DNA from: Lentisphaerae bacterium GWF2_50_93
GTDB taxonomy: Bacteria; Verrucomicrobiota; Lentisphaeria; Victivallales; GWF2-50-93
Assembly: GCA_001804815.1 (NCBI GenBank)
Contig: MHBI01000110.1
Coordinates: forward strand, 1-51,881
Length of the DNA stretch: 51,881 nucleotides
Direction of reading: 5' to 3'
Shown here: positions 43,942-51,881 of the stretch, one piece after another
Position numbering within the stretch: the first letter of the stretch is position 1
Layout of the letters: every line of letters begins with the position of its first letter
Translations under genes and position numbers: made by a program
The notes under the pieces: generated by a model
What the model saw: only the letters and a program-made list of their open reading frames with translations
Databases searched by the model: none
Told to the model about the DNA's origin: nothing

Positions 43942-45915
43942 ATGAAACTTCCAAATGTCTGGACTGAGAGTTTTACCGACCATATAAACAACCAACTGAA
44001 AATTGAAGCGGCAAGGTTGTTCAGGACTTATCAACTTACTGCTGACCTGAAAGGCTGGCAGAAGAAAAGGAAGGAACTGCGCAAGCTAATATGGAAATGC
44101 CTGGGAACCTCCGTTGATCACAAACTGGACTTGGATTACCGCGAATATGGCACAATCAAGATGGACGGATATGCCGTAAAAATGATAACTTATCAGAGCC
44201 GACCTGGCTTTCATGTGACAGCAAATCTATATATCCCTGACGGCAAAGGACCTTTCCCGGGTGTAATCAACATGCACGGGCATTGGTCGCAGGGCCGTCT
44301 TGCTGAAAGGGTGCAGTCAAGGGGGCATTCACTGGCTAAAAACGGCTATGTCTGTCTGGCGGTTGACGCTTTCGGCGCAGGTGAAAGATCTGTCTCGCAT
44401 GGAGTTTTTGAATATCACGGTTCCAACCTCGGTGGATCCCTCATGAATGTAGGGGAGACGCTGATGGGTATGCAGGTAGTGGATAATATGCGCGGAGTGG
44501 ACTTGCTATGCTCCATGGGATACGTCGACAGTGAACGCATCGGGGCTACAGGCGCCAGCGGCGGCGGTAATCAGACCATGTGGCTGGCCGCCATGGATGA
44601 CAGGGTGGCAGCCGCAATGCCGGTGGTCAGCGTCGGGAGTTTTCAGTCTTACGCAACTGGTGTCAACTGTGTCTGCGAAGTTCTTCCAGCCGGTCTGACC
44701 TTCACCGAGGAGTCAGGAGTACTGGCATTGACTGCTCCTCGGGCACTTAAAATATGCAACTGCCTGCACGACTCAAATCCGACATTTTTCCCTTCGGAAA
44801 TGCTCCGCAGCTATAAGGAGGCCAGGAAGATTTACCAAGCTTACGGCAGTGATGAAAAGATTTCATACCAGATATTCAACCTGCCACACGGCTACTGGCC
44901 TGAAATCAGAGAGGCCATGCTCGGATGGTTTGACCTGCATCTCAAAGGTAAAGGGCACGGAGCACCCAGAGTCGAAATTCCTTTTGACACTCTTCCTGAA
45001 AAGGATGTCATGGTTTTTGAAAAAGGTAAACGTCCATGCGAAGTATCTTCCATTCCTGACTTTTGCATCAGGCAGGGATCTGAACTGCGCATGGAGTACC
45101 TCCGGCTCGCATCTTTTGATGCCGCCGCCAAAAAGGAAGAACTCGCCGCCATCCTGCAACTTGGAAAGCCTCTTGTGACCGCGGAAGTTATCGGGTACGG
45201 CACAGAAGACGGTTGGGAGAAGTCGGCAGTTGTGACAGAATGCGGAAGGATGATTCCGCTTCTCGTTAAGCACCCTGCAGGAAAAGGACGCGATTACACG
45301 ATACTCTGTCATCCGGAAGGCAAAGACAAGCTTGCAGGCTCCAAACTTCTGGAAAGTGCTGAGTCCAGTAACGGCGTGATATTAGTTGATCTCTGGGGAA
45401 GCGGCGAGACTGCGTCTCCTGACGTGCAGGTTGTATTGTACCATAATCTTAGCCGCAGCGCACTCTGGCTTGGCAGGACGCTGATGGGCGAATGGGTGCG
45501 TGATCTGAAGCTCGTCGTGGAATTTGCACGTGGCAGCCTCAAGGCCCGGCAGATAACTCTTGGTGGCGCAAAAGAAGCCGCCCTTGCGGCATTGTTCACA
45601 GCCGTTTTCGCAGAGGGGATTTCCTCGGTGGCGCTTTTCAATTCCCCTGTCAGTTATTTGTTTTCAAAAGGACTTTTGCCAAATAATTATTTTTCCATGG
45701 CTGTGCATCTGCCTGGATTTTTGAAATGGGGGGATGTTTCCCTGGCGGCTGCGATTTCAGGAGCTAAAGTTCTTTTATGCTCCCCAGTCAGGATGGACGG
45801 TACTGAACTTTCTGTTGAAGAACTGAATAAAATGGAAGGCGAATTTTCCAAGATCCGTGAAAAATGCGGCAGTAAAGGCTGCTGTGAATTCCCTGTAAAG
45901 GCTAAAAATGAATAA
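43942..45915 (+). CDS. Large alpha/beta-hydrolase, acetyl xylan esterase-like
   Basis: 657 residues from ATG 43942 (AAGGAG 9 nt upstream). The first 340 residues are an alpha/beta-hydrolase of the AXE1/dienelactone type: VINMHGHWSQGR, then GATGASGGGNQTM with nucleophile S206, and a probable catalytic His in FNLPHGYWPE. The second half looks like another, degenerate hydrolase fold (LVDLWGSGETASP, ITLGGAKEAALAALF) without a Ser motif. No signal peptide. Such tandem hydrolases are frequent in Lentisphaerota and Planctomycetes near glycosidases and may remove ester groups from sugars. The last 8 bases overlap the next gene. Confidence 0.7.
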   Translation: MKLPNVWTESFTDHINNQLKIEAARLFRTYQLTADLKGWQKKRKELRKLIWKCLGTSVDHKLDLDYREYGTIKMDGYAVKMITYQSRPGFHVTANLYIPDGKGPFPGVINMHGHWSQGRLAERVQSRGHSLAKNGYVCLAVDAFGAGERSVSHGVFEYHGSNLGGSLMNVGETLMGMQVVDNMRGVDLLCSMGYVDSERIGATGASGGGNQTMWLAAMDDRVAAAMPVVSVGSFQSYATGVNCVCEVLPAGLTFTEESGVLALTAPRALKICNCLHDSNPTFFPSEMLRSYKEARKIYQAYGSDEKISYQIFNLPHGYWPEIREAMLGWFDLHLKGKGHGAPRVEIPFDTLPEKDVMVFEKGKRPCEVSSIPDFCIRQGSELRMEYLRLASFDAAAKKEELAAILQLGKPLVTAEVIGYGTEDGWEKSAVVTECGRMIPLLVKHPAGKGRDYTILCHPEGKDKLAGSKLLESAESSNGVILVDLWGSGETASPDVQVVLYHNLSRSALWLGRTLMGEWVRDLKLVVEFARGSLKARQITLGGAKEAALAALFTAVFAEGISSVALFNSPVSYLFSKGLLPNNYFSMAVHLPGFLKWGDVSLAAAISGAKVLLCSPVRMDGTELSVEELNKMEGEFSKIREKCGSKGCCEFPVKAKNE

Positions 45916-48073
45916 ACATCGGAAAGATATTGACAGGATAGTTCTTCCCGCATGCGGAATGCTCATAGGCTCACCTATCTATCTGGACAGGGCGGATTAT
46001 GTCTTCCAGCATACCGGCAAATATTATACCAGTTGGGTATCGGAAGACCGCGACCCCGAATGGTACATACGCAAGGTGACCGAAGATAATCAGGGGAACT
46101 TGGTGGTGATATGGGACGGCAGAGCTACAAATACATGTCTGAAATCCATGGCTGAATGGATGGATCTCAAGGGGCTCGGCTTTGAAGTACCGGAACCCGA
46201 CTGGGAAAACGGTAAATACTTGACTCCAGATGACTGGGACCTGATAAAAAAACACAAGAACCGTTTTGGTGCCGGCTTTCTGAAACTTGTGGAGAAAGCG
46301 TCCGGATCGGGATTGTACTCATACGGCATCTATTCTGAAGCTGCTTCCGGGTGGGTTGAAAAAATATCCCGGACCAAAGGATTCCTGGGTTATAATACCG
46401 GGGAAAAATTCTCATTTGACATTGAAGGCATGGAAGAAGCGGCTTTCAGGGAAAAGAAGGCGGAGATAAGGGAGAATTACGATCTAGAAAAGATAACCGG
46501 CAACTTCAGGAAATCCGTGAAGAGGTTTGTAGACGGTAAAAAAGAGGAAGGCTGGAAAAGGTTCCTCATAACCTCGGCATCGTTCCATCTTGACAATGAG
46601 ATCGCGGCCGCTGATTGCGACATCATTCCGCACATTGAGTGCTTCGCCTTCTCCAACATAAATTTTGCATCTGCATTGTGCAGGGGATTGTACAGGCAGT
46701 TCAATCTGCCGCTATGGGGCAATTATCTGGCCCATGAACATTATTCATTCCTCCCATATGAATCGGAATATAAATTCAAGATGCTTGATGCATCATTCCT
46801 TCTGAGCTACATGTCGGGTTCAAAAATCACAGTGCTTGAAAGCGGGAACTGGTGGCAGCAAAGCGACCATGTGGATGACACAAAGATGCATGATACCCCG
46901 AAAATTGACCTTGGATCAACTCATAAGAATGATCCGCACGCCTACACACATATGGTCAAAGAAGCGAGAAAACATTACAAGCATCTTAACTATGATTCGG
47001 AAATATGCCGGAAATACAGGAAGTCCCTTTCAGACTTCTATGATTTTGTCAAAGCAAATGGAACTCCGGAAGGACAGCCGGAAGTGAACATTGCGGCAAT
47101 CAAAGGCAGCATGGATTTGTGTTCGCAGCGGTTCCACCCCAATATGGCCATAGCCGGAGCTTACAGCATAGCCGAGAAAAACCCGCTGTGGTATGAGGGC
47201 ATGCCTGAACGGTCCTGGGAGATTTTCAGAAAAGTCTTCTACCCGCTTGACAATACGTCGGGGAAATATGTCAACTCCTTTTTTTCAGGAACTCCTTACG
47301 GCATGACCGACATTGTGAGCTTCGCAGGGGAATTGAAGCCGGAATTTTTGACTGAAAACTACAAGGCGTTGCTCTTCACCGGCTGGAATACTGCTTCCGA
47401 TGAACAGTATGAAACACTTAAAAAATATGTCTATTCCGGGGGCACCATTTTCATAAGTATTCCCCATCTTTCAAAAAACAAGACCAGGAACTACACCAGT
47501 TATCAGACGGAGGAGCTGGTGAATAAAGGGGATTTCAGCGAACTCTGCGGAGTCAAAGTCAAAGGCAGGGGAAGGCAGATTTACTGGATGCTGGCAGGTG
47601 AAAACAATATTTTAAACTTACCCAAGAACAAACACTTCGGTCCCTTTGCCACCCACATCGGGGACATTGAAATAAACGGCGACCCGGAGATAATCGCAGT
47701 GCACGATGAGACATACATGCCGGCACTGATTCTTAACAGGTATGGCAAAGGCAGGGTCTATTTCCTTAATTCATGGGAGTACCCCGGGGCGCTGGATATT
47801 CATACAGGACCCGGCGCGGAAGCCGATTCCAAGGGACTTGTCGGAGAAGTGTACAAGAGAATCGCCCTTGACTCCAAAGGAACGGTTTTTATAACCGATG
47901 ACGGAATCGAACCCGGAAAAAACTGTGAACACATCACATATTCGTATTTCCCTTCAAACGGAAAAACATACATGATGAATATTGACTTCAGCAGGGGCCA
48001 TGAATTCAACCTGCATAAGGAAAAATCAAGGCAGACAATCAGCCTTCGCCCTTTGGAGTTTTCAACAGTCTGA
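45908..48073 (+). CDS. Large protein of unknown function, barrel plus GATase-like domain
   Basis: 721 residues, not assigned to a family. The N-terminal 420 residues have barrel-like alternation (RFLITSASFHLDNEIAAADC, IECFAFSNINFASALCRG, FNLPLWGNYLAHEHYSF, ITVLESGNWWQQ), with HE and ES at strand ends as in clan GH-A enzymes. Residues about 480-620 resemble the GATase-like domain of GH42 proteins (ALLFTGWNTASDEQYE, GGTIFISIPHLSKN, YGKGRVYFLNSW). The C-terminus is a small beta domain. No signal peptide. Its 8-bp overlap with the esterase-like gene argues for joint action. A new glycosidase family is possible but unproved. Confidence 0.45.
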   Translation: MNKHRKDIDRIVLPACGMLIGSPIYLDRADYVFQHTGKYYTSWVSEDRDPEWYIRKVTEDNQGNLVVIWDGRATNTCLKSMAEWMDLKGLGFEVPEPDWENGKYLTPDDWDLIKKHKNRFGAGFLKLVEKASGSGLYSYGIYSEAASGWVEKISRTKGFLGYNTGEKFSFDIEGMEEAAFREKKAEIRENYDLEKITGNFRKSVKRFVDGKKEEGWKRFLITSASFHLDNEIAAADCDIIPHIECFAFSNINFASALCRGLYRQFNLPLWGNYLAHEHYSFLPYESEYKFKMLDASFLLSYMSGSKITVLESGNWWQQSDHVDDTKMHDTPKIDLGSTHKNDPHAYTHMVKEARKHYKHLNYDSEICRKYRKSLSDFYDFVKANGTPEGQPEVNIAAIKGSMDLCSQRFHPNMAIAGAYSIAEKNPLWYEGMPERSWEIFRKVFYPLDNTSGKYVNSFFSGTPYGMTDIVSFAGELKPEFLTENYKALLFTGWNTASDEQYETLKKYVYSGGTIFISIPHLSKNKTRNYTSYQTEELVNKGDFSELCGVKVKGRGRQIYWMLAGENNILNLPKNKHFGPFATHIGDIEINGDPEIIAVHDETYMPALILNRYGKGRVYFLNSWEYPGALDIHTGPGAEADSKGLVGEVYKRIALDSKGTVFITDDGIEPGKNCEHITYSYFPSNGKTYMMNIDFSRGHEFNLHKEKSRQTISLRPLEFSTV

Positions 48074-48331
48074 CTTAGGGGTTGTTTGCGCCCAAGAAGC
48101 CTTGGGATTCAAGAAGCACCAAGCCTAGCGTCATGTATCGCAAATGCGTCTAATAAAATTCAGAACTCCTGAACTGTGGAAAATGATGTTGGGGCAACGG
48201 GAGCGAAAGCTCCCGGCTCTACCCGGAAATAAAGATATGAAGCATTGCTTAATACAGCAGCAAATTATATTATCCTTGAAAAAAACGAAAGAAAACTCAC
48301 TAAAGGCAACCTAAATAATGGAGCATACACA
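48074..48331. repeat. Spacer with two 4-nt-loop hairpins
   Basis: No gene is recognised. CCCAAG/CTTGGG with an AAGC loop (48091-48106) lies 18 bp after the previous stop. CGGGAGC/GCTCCCG with a GAAA loop (48198-48215) has a 7-bp stem and a stable tetraloop. There is no T-tract. An in-frame TTG at 48245 extends the next gene, but ATG 48332 with GGAG is the better start. Confidence 0.55.
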
Positions 48332-51073
48332 ATGAAGTCATCTTTTGAAAAGATCCTGAAGGAAGTCAATACCAACTGGCTGATGGAAAATTCCAGGAAG
48401 CTGATGGATATAGAGCTTGGCCAGACGTTCGATCATTACCACGCGGCCGCGAAGTTCACCGCAAACCTGATAAAAGAGGCCGGAATTGGGAACTGCGAGA
48501 CAATCGAGTTCCCTGCAGACGGGAAAACCGTATATCAGGACAAACGCATGCCCCTTGCCTGGAAGGCAAGCGTAGGAAAGCTGACCATAAAGAAGTCATC
48601 TGTCCCGTTCGAGAACCCTGTGGTCGCCGACTACAAGAGCCATCCGTTCCATCTGGTCAAAGGTTCCGTGTCAACTCCGCCAGAAGGGCTGAACGCCCGG
48701 ATAATAACCGAAGAACAGCTTTTTGCCGGACAGGATGCCACAGGCGCACTGGTCATGATAAATCCCTTTACACGTCCCCGCGCGAAAATACTGGTCCCGG
48801 CCCTGGACCTCGGAGCTATCGGACTGATTACGGACAACCTGGTCGGACGCTATGACACGCCACAGGGGATCCAGTGGGTGGCCGCATGTACCGAAGGCAC
48901 AAACTGGCACGTCCAGGCCGATGACCGCCCGTTCATATGTTTCAGCGTAAGTCCCAAAACCGGAGACCAGATCAGGACCGCCGCCGCCGCCGGAGAAGTA
49001 GTTGCGCATGTGGAATGCGACGGTGTCAGGTGCAAAGGCACTGTTCCGGCCGTGACTGCATTGATTCCTGGCAGGCAGAAAAAGGAATTATGGATCTTTT
49101 CCCATCTCTACGAGCCGATGATCGATGACAACTGCGGCGGCGTGGTAGGCTCAATCGAATTTGCGAGAATAATCAAGAAGCTTGCCGATTCCGGTGAAAT
49201 CCCGCCTCTGGAATTTTCACTGCGCCTGGTGTTCGCCATGGAATTCTATGGTTACGCGGCGTTCGCCGATAAAATGATCGCAGAGGGCGGTCACAATTCA
49301 ATCGGCGCGATAAACACCGACAGCTTCAATGCTGATAAGCTAAAAATCCTGATGGCTCCTCCCGGCACTCCGTTTTACGGCAATTATCTGATGGAGAAAA
49401 TCGCCGATGAATACAAAGGGCAAACAGATCCGGTGCTGCTGAACGTTGTACTCGAAGGCAAGTATTTTGATGACATGTTCCTGAGTGACTCCACCATGGG
49501 GGTCCCGACATTGTGGGCGCTCGGACAAGGCAAATGGTGGCACAACTCCGAACAGAAAATAAACATCCAGTCGCCGTTGAGCTTTTCCAGGGTTGTCGCA
49601 CTTGTCGGAGCCTGGGCGGAATCCGTTCTTACCATCAACAGGGAAACCCTCCCGCTTGCAGTTGCCGAAGCTTCGGCATATGCGAAGAAACATCTTTTGG
49701 ACGAGGCGAAACGGATTCTCAACGCCTATGCCTCCGGCGAACTGAGAGTTGCATCTGACATCAAGGAGGAAATACGCGAACGCATGAAGCACCGGCTGAA
49801 ACTGGAGGCGGAACGCCTGGCCGATTTCCGCGACATATGCGATTCCCCCATGATTGGGAAGCAAATAAAAAGCATTGAGGCCGAAGCACAGACGATTATC
49901 GCCGAAATTGAACAGCAGATCAAAAACATCCCCTGCCAGGCAACAGGCGTTGAAAATGATAAGTGGTTTGAATATGCCGCATCAATTATTCCCAGCCGTG
50001 CAACTCCTGGATTCCCCTATGACCTGATTGCCGCCCCCAAGGAGGAACGGGGCCCACAGCCCGACGGAATCATCTATGGCCCGTTTGCAAATATCTTATC
50101 AAACATGGACGGCAGGAAAAACCTACAGCGCCTCGTCCGGGAGGCGGAATGGGAGGTCTGCACAGTTATCGCCCCACCGATGTTAAAGAAATATATAACA
50201 GCGATTTCAAGCTTGACAGATTATGGCTACCTGAAGACGAAATTTAAAAATGCGTTGAAGAAAAAAGATATTGCCGATGCCATCCGTAAAACCGGAATCA
50301 AAGAGGGAGACCTCGTATTGGTGCATTCCGCACTGTCCTCGTTCGGCAGAATCGAGGGAGGCGCGGAAACAGTCATTGACGCCATCCTTGAAACCGTCGG
50401 ACCAAAGGGAACCGTACTGTTCCCGACATTCAACGTGTCCTTCACATATTTCGAGGGCACCATCAATAAAAACCAGAAATACCGCCCCTTTGATAAAAAT
50501 GATCCGTCACGGGTGACTGTCGGAAAAATCCCGCAGGCTTTCCTGAAAAGAAAAGGCGTCCTCAGATCAGAACATCCTTCGCATTCCGTAGCCGGAATCG
50601 GACCGCTGGCGGAAAAATGCCTCGCCGGACACAAGGAGACAGATTCACCTACCGGAAAAACCAGCCCGTTCGCGAAACTGCTTGAATTCAAAGGCAAGAC
50701 ACTTTATTTCGGCAGCGGCATTGCTCCTACTACGTTCCTGCATTACCTGGAAGACGAAATGGATCTTCCATATCTCGGGAATACGGTTTGCAGGATAAAA
50801 GCAGCCAACGGGAAAACCCGTTCGGTAATGGTTCCGAAGCACCTGCCCGGACACAGGGACTTCTATATCTCCGCAGCCGAGAATTCCAAGTTCTTCAAGA
50901 AGGCCAAAACCCTGGGCCTCAAGATAAATGAAATCCCTTTAAGCGTCGGTAAATTACAGGTGCTTGACGTGGAAAGCCTTTACAAAACAGGAGTCAGGAT
51001 CATAAAGGACGACCCCAATGTTCTTCTTTGTGACAAGAAGGAATGTCTTTTCTGCTCGGAAAACAAGGCATAG
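48332..51073 (+). CDS. Fusion of M28/DUF4910-like peptidase and AAC(3)-like acetyltransferase
   Basis: 913 residues from ATG 48332. Residues about 1-450 form an M28/DUF4910-type zinc aminopeptidase-like domain with a protease-associated insert. H258 and D265/D266 (IFSHLYEPMIDDN), E304 (FAMEFYG) and D330 (GAINTDSF) sit at the expected metal positions. Residues about 640-890 are an aminoglycoside-3-N-acetyltransferase-like domain: LVLVHSALSSFGRIEGG, VLFPTFN, SEHPSHSVAGIG, TLYFGSGIAPTTFLHYLED. The tail has C-x5-C-x2-C (LLCDKKECLFC). Neither half has a signal peptide. It might acetylate and hydrolyse an amino-sugar or peptide substrate. Drug resistance is not implied. Confidence 0.75.
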   Translation: MKSSFEKILKEVNTNWLMENSRKLMDIELGQTFDHYHAAAKFTANLIKEAGIGNCETIEFPADGKTVYQDKRMPLAWKASVGKLTIKKSSVPFENPVVADYKSHPFHLVKGSVSTPPEGLNARIITEEQLFAGQDATGALVMINPFTRPRAKILVPALDLGAIGLITDNLVGRYDTPQGIQWVAACTEGTNWHVQADDRPFICFSVSPKTGDQIRTAAAAGEVVAHVECDGVRCKGTVPAVTALIPGRQKKELWIFSHLYEPMIDDNCGGVVGSIEFARIIKKLADSGEIPPLEFSLRLVFAMEFYGYAAFADKMIAEGGHNSIGAINTDSFNADKLKILMAPPGTPFYGNYLMEKIADEYKGQTDPVLLNVVLEGKYFDDMFLSDSTMGVPTLWALGQGKWWHNSEQKINIQSPLSFSRVVALVGAWAESVLTINRETLPLAVAEASAYAKKHLLDEAKRILNAYASGELRVASDIKEEIRERMKHRLKLEAERLADFRDICDSPMIGKQIKSIEAEAQTIIAEIEQQIKNIPCQATGVENDKWFEYAASIIPSRATPGFPYDLIAAPKEERGPQPDGIIYGPFANILSNMDGRKNLQRLVREAEWEVCTVIAPPMLKKYITAISSLTDYGYLKTKFKNALKKKDIADAIRKTGIKEGDLVLVHSALSSFGRIEGGAETVIDAILETVGPKGTVLFPTFNVSFTYFEGTINKNQKYRPFDKNDPSRVTVGKIPQAFLKRKGVLRSEHPSHSVAGIGPLAEKCLAGHKETDSPTGKTSPFAKLLEFKGKTLYFGSGIAPTTFLHYLEDEMDLPYLGNTVCRIKAANGKTRSVMVPKHLPGHRDFYISAAENSKFFKKAKTLGLKINEIPLSVGKLQVLDVESLYKTGVRIIKDDPNVLLCDKKECLFCSENKA

Positions 51074-51206
51074 CCCTGAAGCGGAAAACAACAAGGCTCT
51101 ATTAAAACCATGGTGGAAAAATGGGTTCAGTCATATATGAAGACTATGCAAGGATTGTCCTTGAACAACAGCCCACTGTGTGAATCATATGGGGGATTTT
51201 AATTAA
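51074..51206. other. Short spacer before the truncated transporter start
   Basis: A 20-codon frame (51121-51183, MGSVIYEDYARIVLEQQPTV) follows a GGTGG-type site. It is too short to recognise and may be a gene remnant. No clear promoter or terminator is seen. Confidence 0.25.
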
Positions 51207-51461
51207 ATGCCAACGGACACGAAAGAACAGAGGATAAACAGGCACGCATTTTTTCTGCTGCTCATGATGTCCGGGCTTTATTTTGTCTCTTTTTTCCAGA
51301 GGGTCGCAGTACCGGGCATGATATTCAACGACCTCCCATGCTCTCCAGCGCTTGGCGATATCCGCAGGATGTCACGCGCGCAGCATGCTCCATCTCTGGT
51401 CGCCGACGCAGCCCAGCGCTCTCTGTTTTGTGCATGGATAACGCGCTTTACGGAGCAGTAA
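51207..51461 (+). pseudogene. Truncated major-facilitator transporter, N-terminal remnant
   Basis: The first 43 residues match the start of MFS transporters: a basic head, then AFFLLLMMSGLYFVSFFQR and VAVPGMIFNDL, the first transmembrane helix and its loop. From about base 51340 the frame has no resemblance to a membrane protein (PCSPALGDIRRMSRAQHAP) and stops at 84 codons, whereas an intact MFS gene needs about 400. A deletion or insertion has removed the rest. The original start and upstream sequence remain. The DNA between 51340 and 51709 has no recognisable gene on either strand. Confidence 0.6.
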
Positions 51462-51709
51462 ATTGAAATCGAAGAGCAATAGATTCTTATGGATATCGGC
51501 ATTTGTGCCCGCTCGGACGAGCTTCCCACCGCCCTGGGAGGTCGACAGACAAGTTGTCGCAGAGCCAGTCACGGCCCATCTTGGGCTGCTCGTTGATAAT
51601 CAACATGCCTTTTTTTACCCTGGGGAAAATGGGCTAAGGTCCAGATAAAATCAGACATGCCGTGGTATCCGCATTCTCCACCATATTAATGCTATCCTCA
51701 AATATAGAA

Positions 51710-51766
51710 GGCCGGGGGGGAGCAGCGTGCATCGGGGGAGATGCTGGCACCTGCCCCCTCCCGGCC
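51710..51766. terminator. Long GC-rich hairpin near the right edge
   Basis: Two 16-base arms (51710-51725 and 51751-51766) pair at all but one position, counting one G-T wobble. Inside, GATGC/GCATC forms a further stem. It lies 19 bp beyond the stop of the leftward dehydrogenase gene and probably ends that transcript, although the U-tract is poor. A role as an inserted palindrome is an alternative. Confidence 0.5.
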
Positions 51767-51785
51767 AATAAATATCACACGATTA

Positions 51786-51881
51786 TCAGGATACGAACAC
51801 TATCTTCCCGAAATGTTCCGGCCTGTGGAAGTCAGGCTTCTGCGTCTTTACCGGCGACCAGCTTCCCCAGTGTGGCTCAGG
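51786..51881 (-). CDS. C-terminal end of a zinc-type medium-chain dehydrogenase (partial)
   Basis: Only the last 31 codons are inside the window. They read PEPHWGSWSPVKTQKPDFHR and continue PEHFGKIVFVS before TGA. The F-G-K-I-V end and the preceding P-E-H-F helix cap are typical of zinc-binding alcohol or sorbitol dehydrogenase-like proteins (MDR superfamily), which oxidise sugar alcohols or related polyols with NAD(P). The start and metal ligands lie beyond the right edge, so substrate cannot be judged. The hairpin at 51710-51766 would follow the transcript. Confidence 0.55.
   Translation of the reverse strand, partial: PEPHWGSWSPVKTQKPDFHRPEHFGKIVFVS

Noticed and set aside
48332..51073. 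Antibiotic-resistance gene (AAC(3))
   Set aside because: The domain is fused to a peptidase-like domain in a glycan locus, with no mobile element nearby. Chromosomal AAC(3)-like proteins are often not resistance enzymes.
1..51881. CRISPR array, tRNA, rRNA, complete IS element or prophage
   Set aside because: No regular direct repeats with spacers, no tRNA/rRNA-like conserved blocks and no transposase or phage structural genes were recognised.

Overview
The window looks like chromosome from a polysaccharide-degrading member of the PVC superphylum, most likely Lentisphaerota (Victivallales-type). This is an inference from gene content. It carries three DUF4838 proteins, a pseudopilin-like protein of the H-X9-DG type that this group encodes in large numbers, many unusual glycoside hydrolases, ceramidase-like and Gfo/Idh/MocA genes, and no SusC/SusD or phosphotransferase genes. 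No rRNA, tRNA, CRISPR array or intact insertion sequence was seen.

Layout. (1) 1-9479, leftward: a tightly packed probable operon of class III aminotransferase, Gfo/Idh/MocA oxidoreductase, beta-helix protein, PfkB sugar kinase, FucI/AraA-like isomerase, clan GH-A hydrolase and a ceramidase-like protein cut by the window edge. It faces a divergent DeoR-family regulator (9639-10391). The gap between them holds two near-identical palindromes, the likely DeoR operators. (2) 10392-11280: a thioesterase and a fragment of a MarC-type membrane protein. (3) 11293-14668: two paralogous AraC-family regulators, each divergent from a catabolic gene (a GH4 enzyme and an oligogalacturonate-lyase-like protein), each catabolic gene having a TTGCAT/TATAAT promoter. 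(4) 14669-27773, rightward: lyase-like protein, two DUF4838 proteins flanking an orphan exported protein, a very large exported hydrolase-like protein, the pseudopilin and a beta-propeller glycosidase. (5) 28065-38294: a third DUF4838 protein, a GH20-like enzyme, an (alpha/alpha)6-barrel hydrolase, a CapA-like protein and a GH42-like enzyme. (6) 38363-43885: a central-metabolism island with two-subunit ATP-citrate lyase, NADP-isocitrate dehydrogenase and glutaminase. (7) 43942-51073: an esterase-like hydrolase, a large unrecognised protein, and a fusion of an M28-like peptidase with an aminoglycoside-3-N-acetyltransferase-like domain. (8) 51074-51881: a truncated MFS transporter start, a long hairpin, and the end of a zinc-type dehydrogenase.

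How it fits together. The exported DUF4838 and hydrolase proteins probably trim a glycan outside the cell or in the periplasm. The cytoplasmic enzymes (GH4, GH20-like, GH42-like, lyase-like, isomerase, kinase, dehydrogenase, aminotransferase) would process the released sugars. The citrate/2-oxoglutarate/glutamate island may connect the resulting acetyl-CoA to glutamate supply. The most notable points are an ATP-citrate lyase large subunit with Asn in place of a catalytic His, a shared Asp plus CxxC signature linking DUF4838 proteins to the GH20-like enzyme, a third DeoR-like operator 18 kb from the first two, a vestigial ceramidase N-terminus, and recurrent mini-hairpins in the long spacers.
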